Notes: generated from the sequence alone by a model not told the origin. A DNA stretch of 64,000 bases from Artocarpus heterophyllus (GCA_025403435.1 CM046348.1:31960147-32024146); one strand, 5' to 3'. Counted from the stretch's first letter, positions 45,252-57,919 are shown. Made by a program: numbers and translations.

Positions 45252-47231
45252 TGTTAGACATGTATGCCCTAAGGAGTAAAAATTTAATAAGTTTTTGGAG
45301 ACATTTTTATCAATAAAGAATTTATTCATTATTTATATACCAAATCTTATCTTCTTTACGTTCATATTTGCTGAATGTATGTTAAGCAAACAATAATCTG
45401 AGACTGTTGGTCTAAACCTTAAGAATTGGGCATATGATGGACGGATTATGTGGAAGACACAATTCTCAAGGTGATGGTCTAAATCATATGATCAGCAATC
45501 GAGGGAATAAAGCTGGGCGCTTTACTTATGCAAAGACTGTTATGTTGTCTATATCTCTTTTAGGAGATAGTTTCTCTTGACCATCGGAGGTGGACTCCGT
45601 GAATAAAATCATTGGCACGTTGTCATAAGTGACGATGTATTGGATCGGGACATAAAGTGAATTGATTTGGATTAATAATTCTGTCTTGACAAATCAATTC
45701 ACTTTAGACAATCATTTGTATTGTATCTTAATCCTGAGATGAATAGTGGGTCCGTTGTCTTGACTTGTATCTTTTGATATACCAAAGGGTGACACCTACA
45801 TCTTAATAGTGGTATGCATGCCAGTACATTGGAGGCATGACTCTTGATGGCGTAGACTTGTTATTCATAGATATGGAATCCATAGCTCTTCTTTAGGAGT
45901 AATGATATCCTCTTATATGCGTTATCCTATAATTGAAAAACTAGAGCGCTTAACCATTTGGATACATAGGTGTGACCAAATGGTATACTGTCTTTGGATG
46001 GTAAGTTTTCTGATGGTGAGATAATGGAACATAACATAAAAATAATCGGGAAGGTAAGACAGAACTTGTCCTTAAGCTGATTATGGATTATCATATGGGG
46101 ATACGATACACTATGATATGTCATGGAGAATTAGCTATACGGGCTTCGTAATTCTATATAGTTTGAGAGTGCAGCTCCAAGCTTTTAGTGGAGTAGTGTT
46201 GGAGTTGATAATTATGAAATGAATATCTGGGATATTGGGTTTCATAATTATCAGGAGCTTGAACTATATAGGTCCATTTGGTCCCCTTTGCTAGCTCACA
46301 ACATCCTATAACGACACGACGTGCTTTTCCAATAATTGATGACTTATGGCGAAATTATCAGATTGGTTAAAATTTGGAAGAATCAAATAATTCATGTCTG
46401 TTTATCGATTGAATTAATTTTGTAATGAAATTAATTCAAGATAAACTTGTTGAATTATTAGGATCGGATAATTCTTGTCTGTTTATTGGTTGATTTAATT
46501 TTGGATAAATTAGATCAAGATAAACTTGTAGAATTATTGAGAATTGATTTATTTTCTTAGAGATTATCTAGATAAATAACCCAATATGGTGGGTGAAGAT
46601 AATTTTATCTAGAATTGATCAAGATAATTTTATTCAGCAGTTCGGCCTACCGATGGACATGTTCGGCCAGCCGATGGGGCCTGTTCGGCCTAACGATCAG
46701 GTGGTTTGCCTTGCAGATTAACGAAGGATAAGATCGCATATTTCCACGCAGATCTTATCAGATATTGATCCAAATTTTGATTCTAATCTGAATTTTGAGA
46801 CCTAATTTGATGAGGACTGACCCTAGGACCAACCTCTATAAATAGGAAGTGATACTCACAAGTTACTCAGATCAATAGAGAGATTAAGAGTGATACTCTG
46901 CTAAGTGAGAATCTAAAAAACTCCCTAAGAGCTTTTGTTCACAAATCACAAACACTTGCTTTGGGTTCTCTCAATTGGTTGGAAGGAGAGTCACCGGTGG
47001 AAGAGCTAGACGTGTGAGCCCACACTCACTCAGGTCGTGGATAAAGAATAGCAAAGAAGACTAGTTGCTCTTCGGGAAGGTTATTTCTCTTCATAGATTA
47101 CGGAGGTTCTTCAGCATACAAAGGTTAGTAAGATCTGGTTAATTTATGCATATAGCATGTCAAACTTGTGTTTTGGAAATTACTCTGATGAAAAAATTTT
47201 TTAAATTCCTCTACGCACTATTTTTCCAACA
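45252..47231 (+). repeat. 5' LTR of C2
   Basis: 1980 bp, TGTTAGACATG to TTCCAACA. TATA-like CTATAAATAGGAAG near 46836. Two ~80-bp direct repeats at 46388-46466 and 46467-46548, each starting ATAATTCxTGTCTGTTTAT. Confidence 0.95.
46638..46722. repeat. CGGCAGGCCG motif cluster in C2 5' LTR
   Basis: About four copies, for example GTTCGGCCTACCGATGG, in the CCTG orientation relative to C2. Confidence 0.9.
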
Positions 47232-47233
47232 AT

Positions 47234-47246
47234 TGGTATCAGAGCC
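47234..47246 (+). other. Primer-binding site of C2
   Basis: TGGTATCAGAGCC two bases after the LTR, initiator Met-tRNA type. Confidence 0.93.
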
Positions 47247-48917
47247 ATGGTTTTTACATAAATGTATGAGTTTGTGATCATGTTATATGCATAAATTTTA
47301 TGATCTTAATCTCTCCTATGCTTGAATTGAATTTTATAGAGAGTTGGCACTCTAGGTTTCTATAAATTATATATGTTGTCTTGGATTATGTGGTGAATGT
47401 TTTTTAATTAATTATGGTTGATTAAATCGTTGTTTAATTATTTATTAATTAATTAATTTATACCGGTTATGTTTCCTTAGAGGTTAGAAGGTGTATCTAA
47501 GTTTTTCATGTAATTAGATGGCGGACTGTCATCTCCTTCTAGGAATTATTATTTATTTTAAATTTGTAAAAAATTTGTAATTAAATAATTATTTAGAGAA
47601 GACGTATCTAGAAGATTGATGATGATACTCCCAGGTATTTCTTGAGTCTCTAATTTTATATTTTTGAATTGTTGAAAATAAAATTGATAAATTGCTTTAA
47701 AAAAATTGTATTTTCTAGAATGGAGATTTCTACTCGATCGGCATACCGAACATCACAGTTCGGCAGGCCGATGGTCACAGATCGATAGGCCAGACGTGTG
47801 GTTCGACAGGCCGTCAGTGGGGCAGAAATCGACTGGCTCTGCTAGCAGGCCGAACTTTCATGGATCGGTAGGCTGATCTTACTGATTGGCAAACCGATGG
47901 AGCATGACCGACAGGCTGATCACCCAGATCGGCCTGCCAACCGAGAGCTGGAAAAATTTTAGAAAAGGTGTAGTTTTTTCAAAGTGCAATTTTAATTTTA
48001 TTTTTGAGATAATTTTGAGAAACATTAAATTTTGATATGACTGGAAATATAAAGTGTTCAATTCATACGGGATTGAAGACTTGAAGATGGAATTACATGA
48101 AGAAGGATACAGCTTGAGGATTCAAGGATGAAGAATCGATAATATGTCTCGATTATTCTCTTGTAATCTTAGTTTTCTAATCTCTAGGGTGGAGCCATAA
48201 TATTACAGTTATTATTATTATTTTTCTTATAGCTTTGCTTAATTGCTTTTCTTGTCTATATTATAATATGATTTGCCATGTATATTGATAACATGTCATA
48301 TAGAATAGGGAGTGTCGCTCATATTAAAATTGTTCATGCATATTCTTAAAATAAAACCTTGATTTCAAAAGATTGAGTGGGAGAAGGTTTTCGAAGAGAG
48401 AACCTAAGGCCTCCATTGTTGGTCCATAGGTAGAACATGGTGGTGTCGACCCCTAGGAAGGGATTTCTATCATGTACCAAATTGGATCTCTGAAAGGATA
48501 AGGCATTTTAGCATGATTTATGGATGCACACCCCTAGGTGGTGATTATAAATCATGGATAAAATATTGAAATGATGGTTATACACTCATGTTAATTTTAT
48601 TATTAACCTCCCCTAGGAGCTCTGTTAATAAAATTAATGGCCAATGAAATGATTATTAATATATACTGGATCATACGGGTCTTGGATGGCATATATTAAT
48701 TAGGAGGGAATCCGTGTTCCTAATTGAATTTGACATGACTCCCCTAGGAGCTTGTCGAATTCTGAGTTGAGAATTATCGTTGTAAGGTTGTGATATTTTC
48801 AAGGTTTTGACACATAAACACATTTGTATAATTTTTACATGATTGTATTATCTTACTAAATTATTATTATATATGTTTGCTTATATTTGGTATATGATTC
48901 TTTATTGTAGATTGAAA
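47247..48917 (+). other. Untranslated leader of C2
   Basis: About 1.67 kb, collinear with the C1 leader and with no conserved frame. It includes the GC-rich motif cluster at 47736-47942. Confidence 0.75.
47736..47942. repeat. CGGCAGGCCG motif cluster in C2 leader
   Basis: About nine copies, mainly in the CAGG orientation, for example GTTCGGCAGGCCGATGG near 47759. Confidence 0.92.
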
Positions 48918-49760
48918 ATGTCTAAAAATGCTTTATCATCGATACTTGACAAAAACCTATTAACCGGTGAGAACTATAACAATTGGAAACGAAACCTGGA
49001 TATCGTCCTATCCTTTGAGAAACTAAAATATGTACTAACAACCCCTTGTCGTCCCGAGCCTATGGGAGACTCAAGTAATGAGCAATTCCAAGCGTATGAT
49101 CTCTGGGAAGATGCTAATGATCAGGCCCGCTACTATGTTATGGCTAGCATGAACAACGTGCTACAGGCTCAACATCAGGATTATGAGACTGCAAAACAAA
49201 TCTTGGATAATCTTGAGGATATGTTTGGAGGCCAAGCCATAACAAAGCGGCAAGGGGCACTTCAGGAAACTCTTAAACTGTTGACAAAGGCAGGGGACAT
49301 CTGTAAAGGAGCACATGATGTTGGTCATGGGTTACCTCGTTGAGGCTCAAACCAATGGAGCCGACATCGATGCTGAAACTCAGATGATTATGGTCTTTGA
49401 GACTCTATCTAAGGAATTTATTCTGTTTAGAGCTACTTTTAATTTAAGTAATAGATGGGATATGACCTTAACAGAACTGATGAAACAGTTACAGGAGTTC
49501 GAACTGCTGATCATGGAGTCTCCTGCTGGTGGTGAGGTCAACATGGTAGCTGCTTCTGGTTCCAATCCTAACTCTAGGAATGGAAAGAAGCAATAGACCA
49601 AGAACGGGAAGTCTTCTATTCCTGCTACTACCAAGAGCAAGAAGAAGAAGAAAAAGAACCCGAAGAAGCTTAAGTGCTTCTTCTATGGAAAGGTTGGGCA
49701 TATCAAGAAGCATTACAAGGACTTCCTTTCCAAAGGAGGTAGGTGTGATCTTCTATATTT
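48918..49760 (+). pseudogene. gag: gag of copia element C2
   Basis: ATG at 48918 (MSKNALSSILDKN). The gag domain is open to about 49290, where a one-base shift moves the reading to the frame of 49315-49596 (MLVMGYLVEAQ, FRATFNLSNRW). A TAG at 49594-49596 interrupts the Lys-rich linker. The zinc knuckle has lost two metal ligands: it reads CFFYGKVGHIKKHY (about 49676-49717), with Tyr in place of the second and last Cys. So RNA binding by this Gag would be impaired even without the stops. Confidence 0.88.
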
Positions 49761-50589
49761 AGAAACTTGTTTGGTTGAGGAATCTAGTGACATCTGAGTC
49801 ATAGATTCCGATGCAACTAACCATGTTTGTGTTTCTCTGCAGGGGTTCAAAGAAATGAGAAGTCTGCTACATGAGGACTTCACACTTCGGATGGACGATG
49901 GATCCTTGATCTCAGCAGAAGTAGTGGGAGACGTCTATCTTTATTTTGATAATTATAGGAATTTATTTTTGTAAGAATGTTTTTATGTTCCTAAATTTAA
50001 AAGGAATTTAATTTCTGTAGCTTGTTTATTTGAAGACTCCTACTTGGTTTCTTTTAATGATAGAGTGGTGATTCGTAAAAACAAATCTTTTATCTGTTCT
50101 GGATGGATGCAAAATAATCTATATTTTATCAAACCTAAGATGGACTTATTGCTTAATGCTGAGATAAATGATAATAACTCTAAAAGACTTAAAACTTCTC
50201 ACTCTAATAAGACTTATCTTTGGCATTTACGCCTTGGTCATATTAACCTGAACAGGATTCAAAGGTTGGTAAGGGATGGACCTTTAAGTCACTTAAAGGT
50301 GGAATCTATGCCTCAATGTGAATCTTGTTTGGAGGGTAAAATGACCAAAAAACCATACGGATCTAAGGGCAATAGACCACAAAAGCAAAACTTTTGACAA
50401 GTTAAGGGAGTTTCGGGCTAAAGTGGAAAAGCAATTGGGTAGACCCATAAAGGCACTTCGATCAGATCGAGGTGGGGAATACCTTTCTGATGAGTTTTTT
50501 GAACACTTGTTGAAGATGGGATTTTATCCCATTTGACTATGCCGCGCACTTCGTAGCATAATGGCGAGGAAGATAGAAGAAATAGGACT
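49761..50589 (+). pseudogene. pol: Protease and truncated integrase of C2
   Basis: The protease site reads VIDSDATNHV (about 49799), Asp for Gly, preceded by a TGA at 49796 and followed by a TAA near 49972. The integrase zinc region is complete ([13 protein letters not shown] near 50224, CESCLEGK near 50319). Then about 140 bp are missing compared with C1, at about 50375-50385, which removes the segment with the first catalytic Asp. The frame closes at 50397. The second Asp segment (ALRSDRGGEY) survives near 50454, but the QQNG segment is damaged. Confidence 0.9.
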
Positions 50590-51900
50590 TTGTTGGACAT
50601 GATTAGGTCCATGATGAGTTATTCATCATTGCCTTTATCCTTTTGGGGATATGCACTACAAACCGTATGTTATCTTTTGAACAATGTGCCTTCAAAATCG
50701 GTCCCTAAAACTCCTCACGAGTTGTGGATGGGTAGGAAGACATCCTTAAACCATATTCGCATATGGGGATGTCTGGCTCATGTCCTAATTAAGGATCCAA
50801 ATAAGTTGGAAGCACGTTCGAAAGTTTGCATGTTTATAGGATATCCAAAAGGGACTAGCGGCGGTTATTTTTATATCCCAAAGGAAAATAAAGTCGTGGA
50901 TTCAACTAATGCAACTTTTCTTGAGGAGAGTTACATGGACGACTTTAAACCTCGAAGCAAACTAGTGCTTGAGGAGTTAAGAAGTGATCAGATCACTCTG
51001 GAGGTTCCGAATGAAACCATTCCGATCGGTGTAGAAAAACCAAACAAACCTGAACAACAACCTCAGGGGCTTCGGCGTAGTAGGAGGATCGGGCATCAAC
51101 CTAAGAGGTATATGTTCAATGGAGAGGTCTTCTTGGCTGAACTGGATGAACATGATAGGGATCCTTATACTTACGCAGAAGCTATGGAGGATGTTGATTC
51201 AAAACTCTGGAGAGAGGCCATGAACATTGAGATGAAGTCTATGGAGACTAATCAAGTTTGGGAGCATGTGGATCTTCCCGAAGGGGTAAAACCCATAGGG
51301 TGTAAGTGGATCTACAAGAGAAAAAGAGGAGTGGATGGAAAGGTCGAAACCTTTAAGGCTAGACTAGTAGCTAAGGATTATGCGCAAAAGGAAGGAATCG
51401 ATTATAAGAAAACCTTTTTGCTTGTAGCCATGCTTAAGTCCATCCAGATTCTCTTATCCATAGCTACCGTTCTCAACTACGAGATTTGATAGATGGATGT
51501 CAAGATGGCTTTTTTGAATGGCTATCTTGATGAGTCCATATATATGAAACAACCAAACGGGTTCAAGGTCACGGGTCAAGAGGGTAAGGTTTGTAAGCTA
51601 CTGAAGTCAATTTATGGACTTAAACAGGCTTCTCATTCTTGGAACATAAGATTTGATCAGGTAATCAAGATTTATGGGTTCTCACAAAATGTTGATGAAC
51701 CATGTGTTTACAAACACATTAAGGATGGAAAGGTAGTTTTTCTACTGCTCTATGTAGATGACATTCTACTAATTGGCAATGACGTTGGGGCATTGTCATC
51801 GGTCAAATTATGGTTGACCAAATAGTTTGACATGAAGGACTTAGGTGAGGCTAATTTTGTTCTCGGTATCCAGATCTTTCGGGATAAGAAGAACAAAATG
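50590..51900 (+). pseudogene. pol: Integrase C-terminus and reverse transcriptase of C2
   Basis: Open from 50590 to 51489: integrase end ([24 protein letters not shown]), a [14 protein letters not shown] RT start near 51301, [17 protein letters not shown] and the rest of the fingers. One stop (51487-51489) falls before MDVKMAFLNGYLDE. RT then continues to 51825 with SIYGLKQASHSWN and an intact catalytic YVDD (about 51752). A TAG at 51823 and a small deletion near 51900 break the thumb. Confidence 0.93.
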
Positions 51901-52752
51901 TAGCTTTGTCACAGGCTGGCTACATAGATAAAATTCTTAGGAGGTTTGCAATGTAGGATTCCAAGAAAGGTGGGCAACCATCTAGGTCTAGAATTACTCT
52001 TTTTAAGAAAGACTCTCCAAAGTCTTATGAAGAAAGAGAATACATGAAGAAGGTGCCTTATGCTTCGGTAGTGGGCAGTCTCATGTATGCCATGCTTTGC
52101 ACACAACTAGATATTAGCTATGCGATCAGGATTGTAAGTCGATTTTAGGCAGATCTAGGACCGAACCATTGGGTTATGGTAAAGCATATTTTCAAGTACC
52201 CGAGAAGGACTTGAGGGTATATGCTTGTATATTCGGGTGAGGACCTGACTCCTCTAGGATATACTAACTTAGATTTTCAATCCTGCTTGGATTCAAGGAA
52301 ATCGACTTTGGGTTTTGTGTTTACTCTAGGAGGCGGTGCCATCAGTTGGAGAAGTGTTAACCAAGATTGCACTTCAGATTCAACGATGGAGGCCGAGTAT
52401 GTGGCAGCTAGTGATGCTTTGAAAGAAGCAGTGTGGCTCCGCAAGTTCCTTGGGGATCTTGAGGTAGTATCTGGTATGGATAAAGCGGTATCACTGTACT
52501 GTGATAATAGTGTGGCGATAGCTAATGCTAAGGAACCAAGATTTCACAAGAAGAGTAAACATATTGATCAAAAGTATCAAGTGATAAAGGACTTCGTTGA
52601 GGGCAGGCATCTCACGGTGTGCAAGATCGCGTCAGAGGACAATTTAGCTGATCCATTTATTAAGACACTTACTGGAGAGTCGTCGAGAGGCATGTGGAAG
52701 CTATGGGGATGCGAGATTTGTCATATTTACTCACTTAGTGCAAGTGGGAGAT
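51901..52752 (+). pseudogene. pol: RT thumb and RNase H of C2
   Basis: A decayed stretch to about 52220 (SVVGSLMYAMLC is readable) is followed by an open frame at 52221-52817. It carries the RNase H hallmarks SRKSTLGFVFTLGGGAISW, STMEAEYVAASDA, SLYCDNSVA and KHIDQKYQVIKD, and the ADPFIKTL tail. It runs into the polypurine tract AAGTGGGAGAT and the 3' LTR. Unlike C1 there is no internal duplication. Confidence 0.92.
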
Positions 52753-53570
52753 TGTTAGATAGGTATGCCCAAAGGAGTAAAAAAGTAATAAGTTTTTGGA
52801 GACATTTTTATCAATAAAGAATTTATTCATTATTTATATACCAAATCTTGTCCTCTTTACGTTCATATTTGTTGAATGTATGTTAAGCAAACAATAGTCT
52901 GAGACTGTCGATCTAAACCTTAAGAATTGGGCATATGATGGACGGATTATGCAGAAGACACGATTCTCAAGGTGATAGTCTAAATCATACGATCCGCAAT
53001 CGAGGGAATAAAGTTGGGCGCTTTATTCATGCAAAGATTGTTATGCTGTCTATATCCCTTTTGGGAGATGGTTTGTCTTGACCATCGGAGGTGGACTCCA
53101 TGAATAGAAACATTGGCACGTTGTTATAAGTGACAATGTGTTGGATCAGGACATAAATTGAATTGATTTGGATTAATAATTCTGTCTTAGCAAATTGATT
53201 CACTTTAGACAATCATTTGTGTTGTATCTTAATCTTGAGATGAATAGTAGGCCTGTTGTCTTGACTTGTGTCTTTTAATGTACTAAAGGGTGACACCCAC
53301 ATCTTAATAGTGGTATGCATGCCGGTACGTTGGAGGCATGACTCTTAATAACGTAGACTTGTTATTCATAGATATGGAATCCATAGCTCCTCTTTAAGAG
53401 TAATAATATCCTCTTATATGCGTTATCCTGTAATTGGAAAACTGGAGCGCTCAACCATTTGGATACATAGGTGTAACCGAATGGTATACTGTCTTTGGAT
53501 GGTAAGTTTTCTGATGGTGAGATAATAGAACGTAAGATAAAAATAATCAAGAAGGTAAGACAGAACTTGT

Positions 53571-53905
53571 GTCTTGACTTGTGTCTTTTGAGGTACCAAA
53601 GGATGACACCCACATCTTAATAGTGGTATGCATGCCGGTAAGTTAGAGGCATGACTCTTGATAGCGTAGCCCTGTTTTTCATAGATATGGAATCCATAGC
53701 TCCTCTTTAGCGGTAGTGATGTCCTCTTATATGCGTTATTCTATAATTGATAAACTAGAGCGCTTAACCATTTGGATACATAGGTGTAACTAAATGGTAT
53801 ACTGTCTTTAGATGGTAAGTTTTTCGATGGTGAGATAATAGAATGTAAGATAAAAATACTCGAGAAGGTAAGACAGAATTTATCCTTAAGCCGATTATGG
53901 ATTAT
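53571..53905 (+). repeat. C1-like tract within the C2 3' LTR
   Basis: Shares diagnostic variants with 32364-32695 of C1 (GGTAAGTTAGAGG, GTAGCCCTGTTTTTC, CTTTAGCGGTA, ACTCGAGAAGG) that are absent from the neighbouring copy at 53258-53570. Confidence 0.88.
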
Positions 53906-54492
53906 CATATGGGGATACAATACACTATGATATGTCATGGAGACTTAGCTATGTGGGCTTTGTAATTCTATGTAGTTCGAGAGTGTAGCTCCAAGCTTTT
54001 AGTGGAGTAGTGTTGGAGTTGAAAATTATGAAATGTATAACTGGGATATTGGGTTTCATAATTATCGGGAGCTTGAACTACATAGGTCCATTTGGTCCCT
54101 TTTGCTAGCTCACAACATCCTATAACGACACGGCGTGCTTTTCCAATAATTGGTGACTTATGTTAGAATTATCAGATTGGTTAAAATTTGGAAGAATCAA
54201 ATAATTCATGTCTGTTTATTGGTTGAATTAATTTTGTAATGAAATTAATTAAAGATAAACTTGTTGAATTATTAGGATCGGATAATTCTTGTCTGTTTAT
54301 CGGTTGATTTAATTTTAGATAAATTAGATCAAATAAACTTGTAGAATTATTGAGAATTAATTTATTTTCTTAGAGATTATATAGATGAAGTTGTTTTGAT
54401 CAGATAACTTCTCTGTTGGGTTATTTGAATTAAAACTGAGACTTTATCCTAGAGAATCTCGGGTGGAAAATAAAAGATTCGTGAAATTTTTT

Positions 54493-54585
54493 ATTCGGCA
54501 ATTGGACCTGCCGATGGACGTGTTCGGCCTGCTGATGGGGGCCTGTTCGGCCTACCGATCAGGTGGTTCTGCCTGCAGATCAGCG
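54493..54585. repeat. CGGCAGGCCG motif cluster in C2 3' LTR
   Basis: About four decayed copies, for example GTTCGGCCTACCGATC, in the same orientation as in the 5' LTR. Confidence 0.88.
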
Positions 54586-55101
54586 AAGGATGAGATCACG
54601 CGTTTACATATGGATCTTATCAGGTATTGATCCAAATTTGATTCTGATCCTGAATTTTGAGACCTAATCTGATGAGGACTGGCCCTAGTACCAACCTCTA
54701 TAAATAGGAAGTGATACTCACAATTTTCTCAGATCAATAGAGAGATTAAGAGTGATACCCTGCTAAGTGAGAATCTAAAAAACTCCCTGAGAGCTTTTGT
54801 TCACAAATCACGAACACTTGCTTTGGGTTCTCTGGATTGGTTGGAAGGAGATTCATCGGTGGAAGAGCTAGTACATGTGAGACTACACTCACTCCGGTCG
54901 TGGATAGAGAATAGCAAAGAAGACCAGTTGGTTGAGGCTCTTCTAGAACGTTATTTCTCTTCACAGATTGTAGAGGTTCTTCAGCATACAAAGGTTAGTA
55001 AGATCTGGTTAATTTATGCATATAGCATGTCAAACTTATGTTTTGGAAATTACTCTAAGGAAAAAAATTTTAAAATTCCGCTATGCACTATTTTTTCAAC
55101 A

Positions 55102-56439
55102 TGGGACATATTTCTTGAGCATCGAAACATGGAACACATCATGCATTGAGGACATTTCTGAAGGCAACCTCAACTGATAAGCAACTTTGCCTATCCGCTT
55201 TATAATTTCATAAGGTCCGATAAACCTCAAATTCAACTTGCCTTTCTTCCCAAACATCATAATCCCTTTGATCGGTGCAACTTTCAAAAACACATATTCG
55301 CCTACGGCGAATTCTAAGGGTCTTCTCCTCTTGTCAGCATAACTCTTCTGACAGTTTTGAGCGGTCTCTATTCTTCTACTTATCAGCTTTATCATCTTAG
55401 AAGTTTCGTTAATAAAATTAGTCCTTTCAACATCAACGCTTTCCATCAACTTCTTCTCACCAGATTCGTGCCAACATGTAGGCGACCTGCATTTTTGCCC
55501 ATAGAGGGCCTCATAAGGTGCCATTCCAATCGTCCTTATAGCTGTTGTTGTAAGCAAACTCTACTAATGGCAACATTTTACACCAGCTTGTCTTGAAGTC
55601 GAGAGTACAGGCCCGAAGCATATCTTCTAAAATCAAGTTCGTCCTCTCCTTTTGGCCATTTGTCTAAGGATAAAAAGCTGTACTGAAATGTAACTTGGTC
55701 CCCATAGCTGTCTGTATGCCTTTCTAGAACTTGGATGTGAACCTGCCATCACGGTCTGAGATGATAGACTTACAGATTCTGTAAAGTCATACGATTTCCT
55801 TGACATAGAGTTCTGCTAACCGTTCTATAGGGTAAGTGATCTTGATGGGAAGAAATGTGCCGTCTTCGTCAATCGATCTACAACAACCCAGATAGCGTCA
55901 TAACCATTCATAGTCCTGGGCAAACTGGTAATGAAATCCATTGCTATGTCCTCCCATTTCCATTCCGGTATCTGGATAGACTGTAAATCACCACCAGGCC
56001 TCTAGTGTTCAGCTTTAACTTGCTGGCATGTCAAGCATTTCTTCGTATACATGGCAACATCACGTTTCATTCCAAACCACCAGAAGTTACCCCTTAGATC
56101 ATTATACATCTTTGTTGCACTTGGATGAATTGAGTATGGAGTGTCATGAATTTCCACCAAAATCCTTTCCCTTAAGCTGTCAACATTGGGAACACATAAG
56201 CGGTCCTTGAGATATAGAGTTTCCTCATCCGCAATACGAAACTCTTACATTTCCCTTCTTTCATTTCCTGCTCAATCCTTGCGAGGCTTACATCGTCATT
56301 TTGTTTAATCTAAATCTCATCATACATCGTCGGAGCAAGAGTGAGTGCTGACAGCTGGCCTGCTATAAGTTCCAATCCGAAGTCTAGAATTTCCTTTCTC
56401 AAAGGTGGAGACATTGCTTGCATCGGCCACTCAGTTGGC
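55102..56439 (-). pseudogene. int: Integrase of D1
   Basis: Reading down the minus strand: the zinc region is at 56200-56020 (IHPSATKMYNDL, then CLTCQQVKAEH), and the core follows with [11 protein letters not shown] near 55945 and [13 protein letters not shown]. The second Asp segment and the catalytic Glu segment are broken by frameshifts and stops between 55830 and 55560. The C-terminal part is open from 55557 to 55102 (MAPYEALYGQKCRSP, LEFAVGEYVFLKV, LRFIGPYEIIKRIG, SMHDVFHVSMLKKYVP), where copia C2 interrupts it. Chromodomain coding resumes at 45251. Confidence 0.9.
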
Positions 56440-57919
56440 CTACCCAGGATGATAAAGGATTTCACAATCGTAATCCTTCACCAACTCTAGCCATCTCCGT
56501 TGTCTCATGTTCAGATCCTTTTGAGTGAAGAAGTACTTTAGACTTTGATGATCGGTGAAGATCTTAAGTTGGACCCCATACAAATAACGTCTCCATATTT
56601 TCAACGCAAAGACGACTGCTGCTAACTCAAGATCATGAGTAGGATAGTTCTTTTTGTAATCCTTTAGTTGTCTTGATGCATAGGCAATCACCCTGTCATT
56701 TTGCATTACAACAGCTCCGAGGCCCATTTTAGATGCATCGCTATAAATTACAAATTCGTCGTTTCCTTCCAGAATAGCCCATACTGGAGCTGTCGTTAGC
56801 CTCTTCTTTAGTTCCTGGAAACTCTTCTCGCAAGCATCTGTCCATTCATACTTCTTTCCTTTACAAGTTAAATTCGTGAGTGGAGCGGCTATCTTAGAGA
56901 AGTCTTCTATGAATCTCTGATAATAACCAGCTAAGCCCAAGAAGCTCCTTATCTCGCTTGCATTAGTTGGTTGTTTCCAATTAAGAAGTGCCTCTACTTT
57001 AGCAGGGTCTACCTAATTCCTTCCTTTGATATAACATGCCCTAAGAAAGACACTCTATCAAGCCAAAATTCACACTTAGAGAACTTTGCATATAACTTAT
57101 GTCTTCTTAATGTTTCCAGTGTAATCTTTAATGCTCCTTGTGTTCCTCCAGATTCTTTGAATAAACAAGAATATCATCGATAAATACAACAGAAAATTTA
57201 TCGAGGAAATCTTTGAATACCCTGTTCATCAGATCCATGAAGGCTGCAGGTGCATTCGTTAGACCGAAGGGCATAACCACAAACTCATAGTGACCATACC
57301 TCGATCTAAAGGCTGTCTTGGGGATGTCTCCTTCTTTAACCTTTAGCTGGTGATAACCCGACTGTAGATCAATCTTTGAAAATACCAAAGCTCCCTTAAG
57401 CTGATCAAACAAATCATCGATTCGAGGCAATGGGTACTTATTCTTGATCGTCACCTTGTTTAGCTCTCTATAGTCGATGTAGAGTCTCATAGTGCCATCC
57501 TTTTTCTTAACAAATAAAACTGGAGCTCCCCATGGAGAGTGACTCGGCTTGATGAAGCCTTTGTCGAGTAGTTCTTTTAGTTGCGTATGAAGCTCCTTTA
57601 ACTCTATCGGGGCCATTTTGTACGGTGCCTTTGAGATCGGGTCGGTGCCTGGAGCGAGCTCAATCTCGAATTCGACTTCTCTTTCTAGAGGTAGACTTGT
57701 CAGGTCATCGGGAAACACCTTAGGAAATTCTCGTACAACTGTTACTTCATCAGTCCTTGTCTTTTCCTCTTGGCTTTTATCTACTATGTTGGCCAGAAAG
57801 CCCATGCAGCCACTTGCTAATAACTTCCTTGCTTTCATTGCAGATAAAAACACGTTGGGTTTCTTTTTGAACTCGCCAATGTACACAAACTTTTGATCGC
57901 CTTCAGAATGGAAGATCAC
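56440..57919 (-). pseudogene. pol: Reverse transcriptase and RNase H of D1
   Basis: RT is open from 57919 to 57128: [73 protein letters not shown] and an intact FIDD catalytic box (about 57172-57186). Two frameshifts lie between 57127 and 56940. RNase H is open from 56940 to 56440 with [29 protein letters not shown] and [11 protein letters not shown]. It ends at a stop after LYHPG, and a short deletion then damages the ADALSR segment that E keeps. Confidence 0.94.

Larger units (their letters stand above)
45252..55101 (+). mobile_element. Full-length Ty1/copia element C2, same family as C1
   Basis: LTRs 45252-47231 and 52753-55101, PBS, gag, protease, damaged integrase, RT and RNase H. Inserted in the opposite orientation inside the integrase/chromodomain linker of D1. 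The flanking pentamers CGGTA and TGGGA are an imperfect target duplication. Removing the element restores an alignment with the E sequence at 41555-41580. Confidence 0.95.
52753..55101 (+). repeat. 3' LTR of C2 with an internal 313-bp duplication
   Basis: 2349 bp, about 370 bp longer than the 5' LTR. At 53570/53571 the sequence jumps back and repeats 53258-53570. The repeated part resembles the C1 3' LTR more than its own first copy. Confidence 0.93.
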
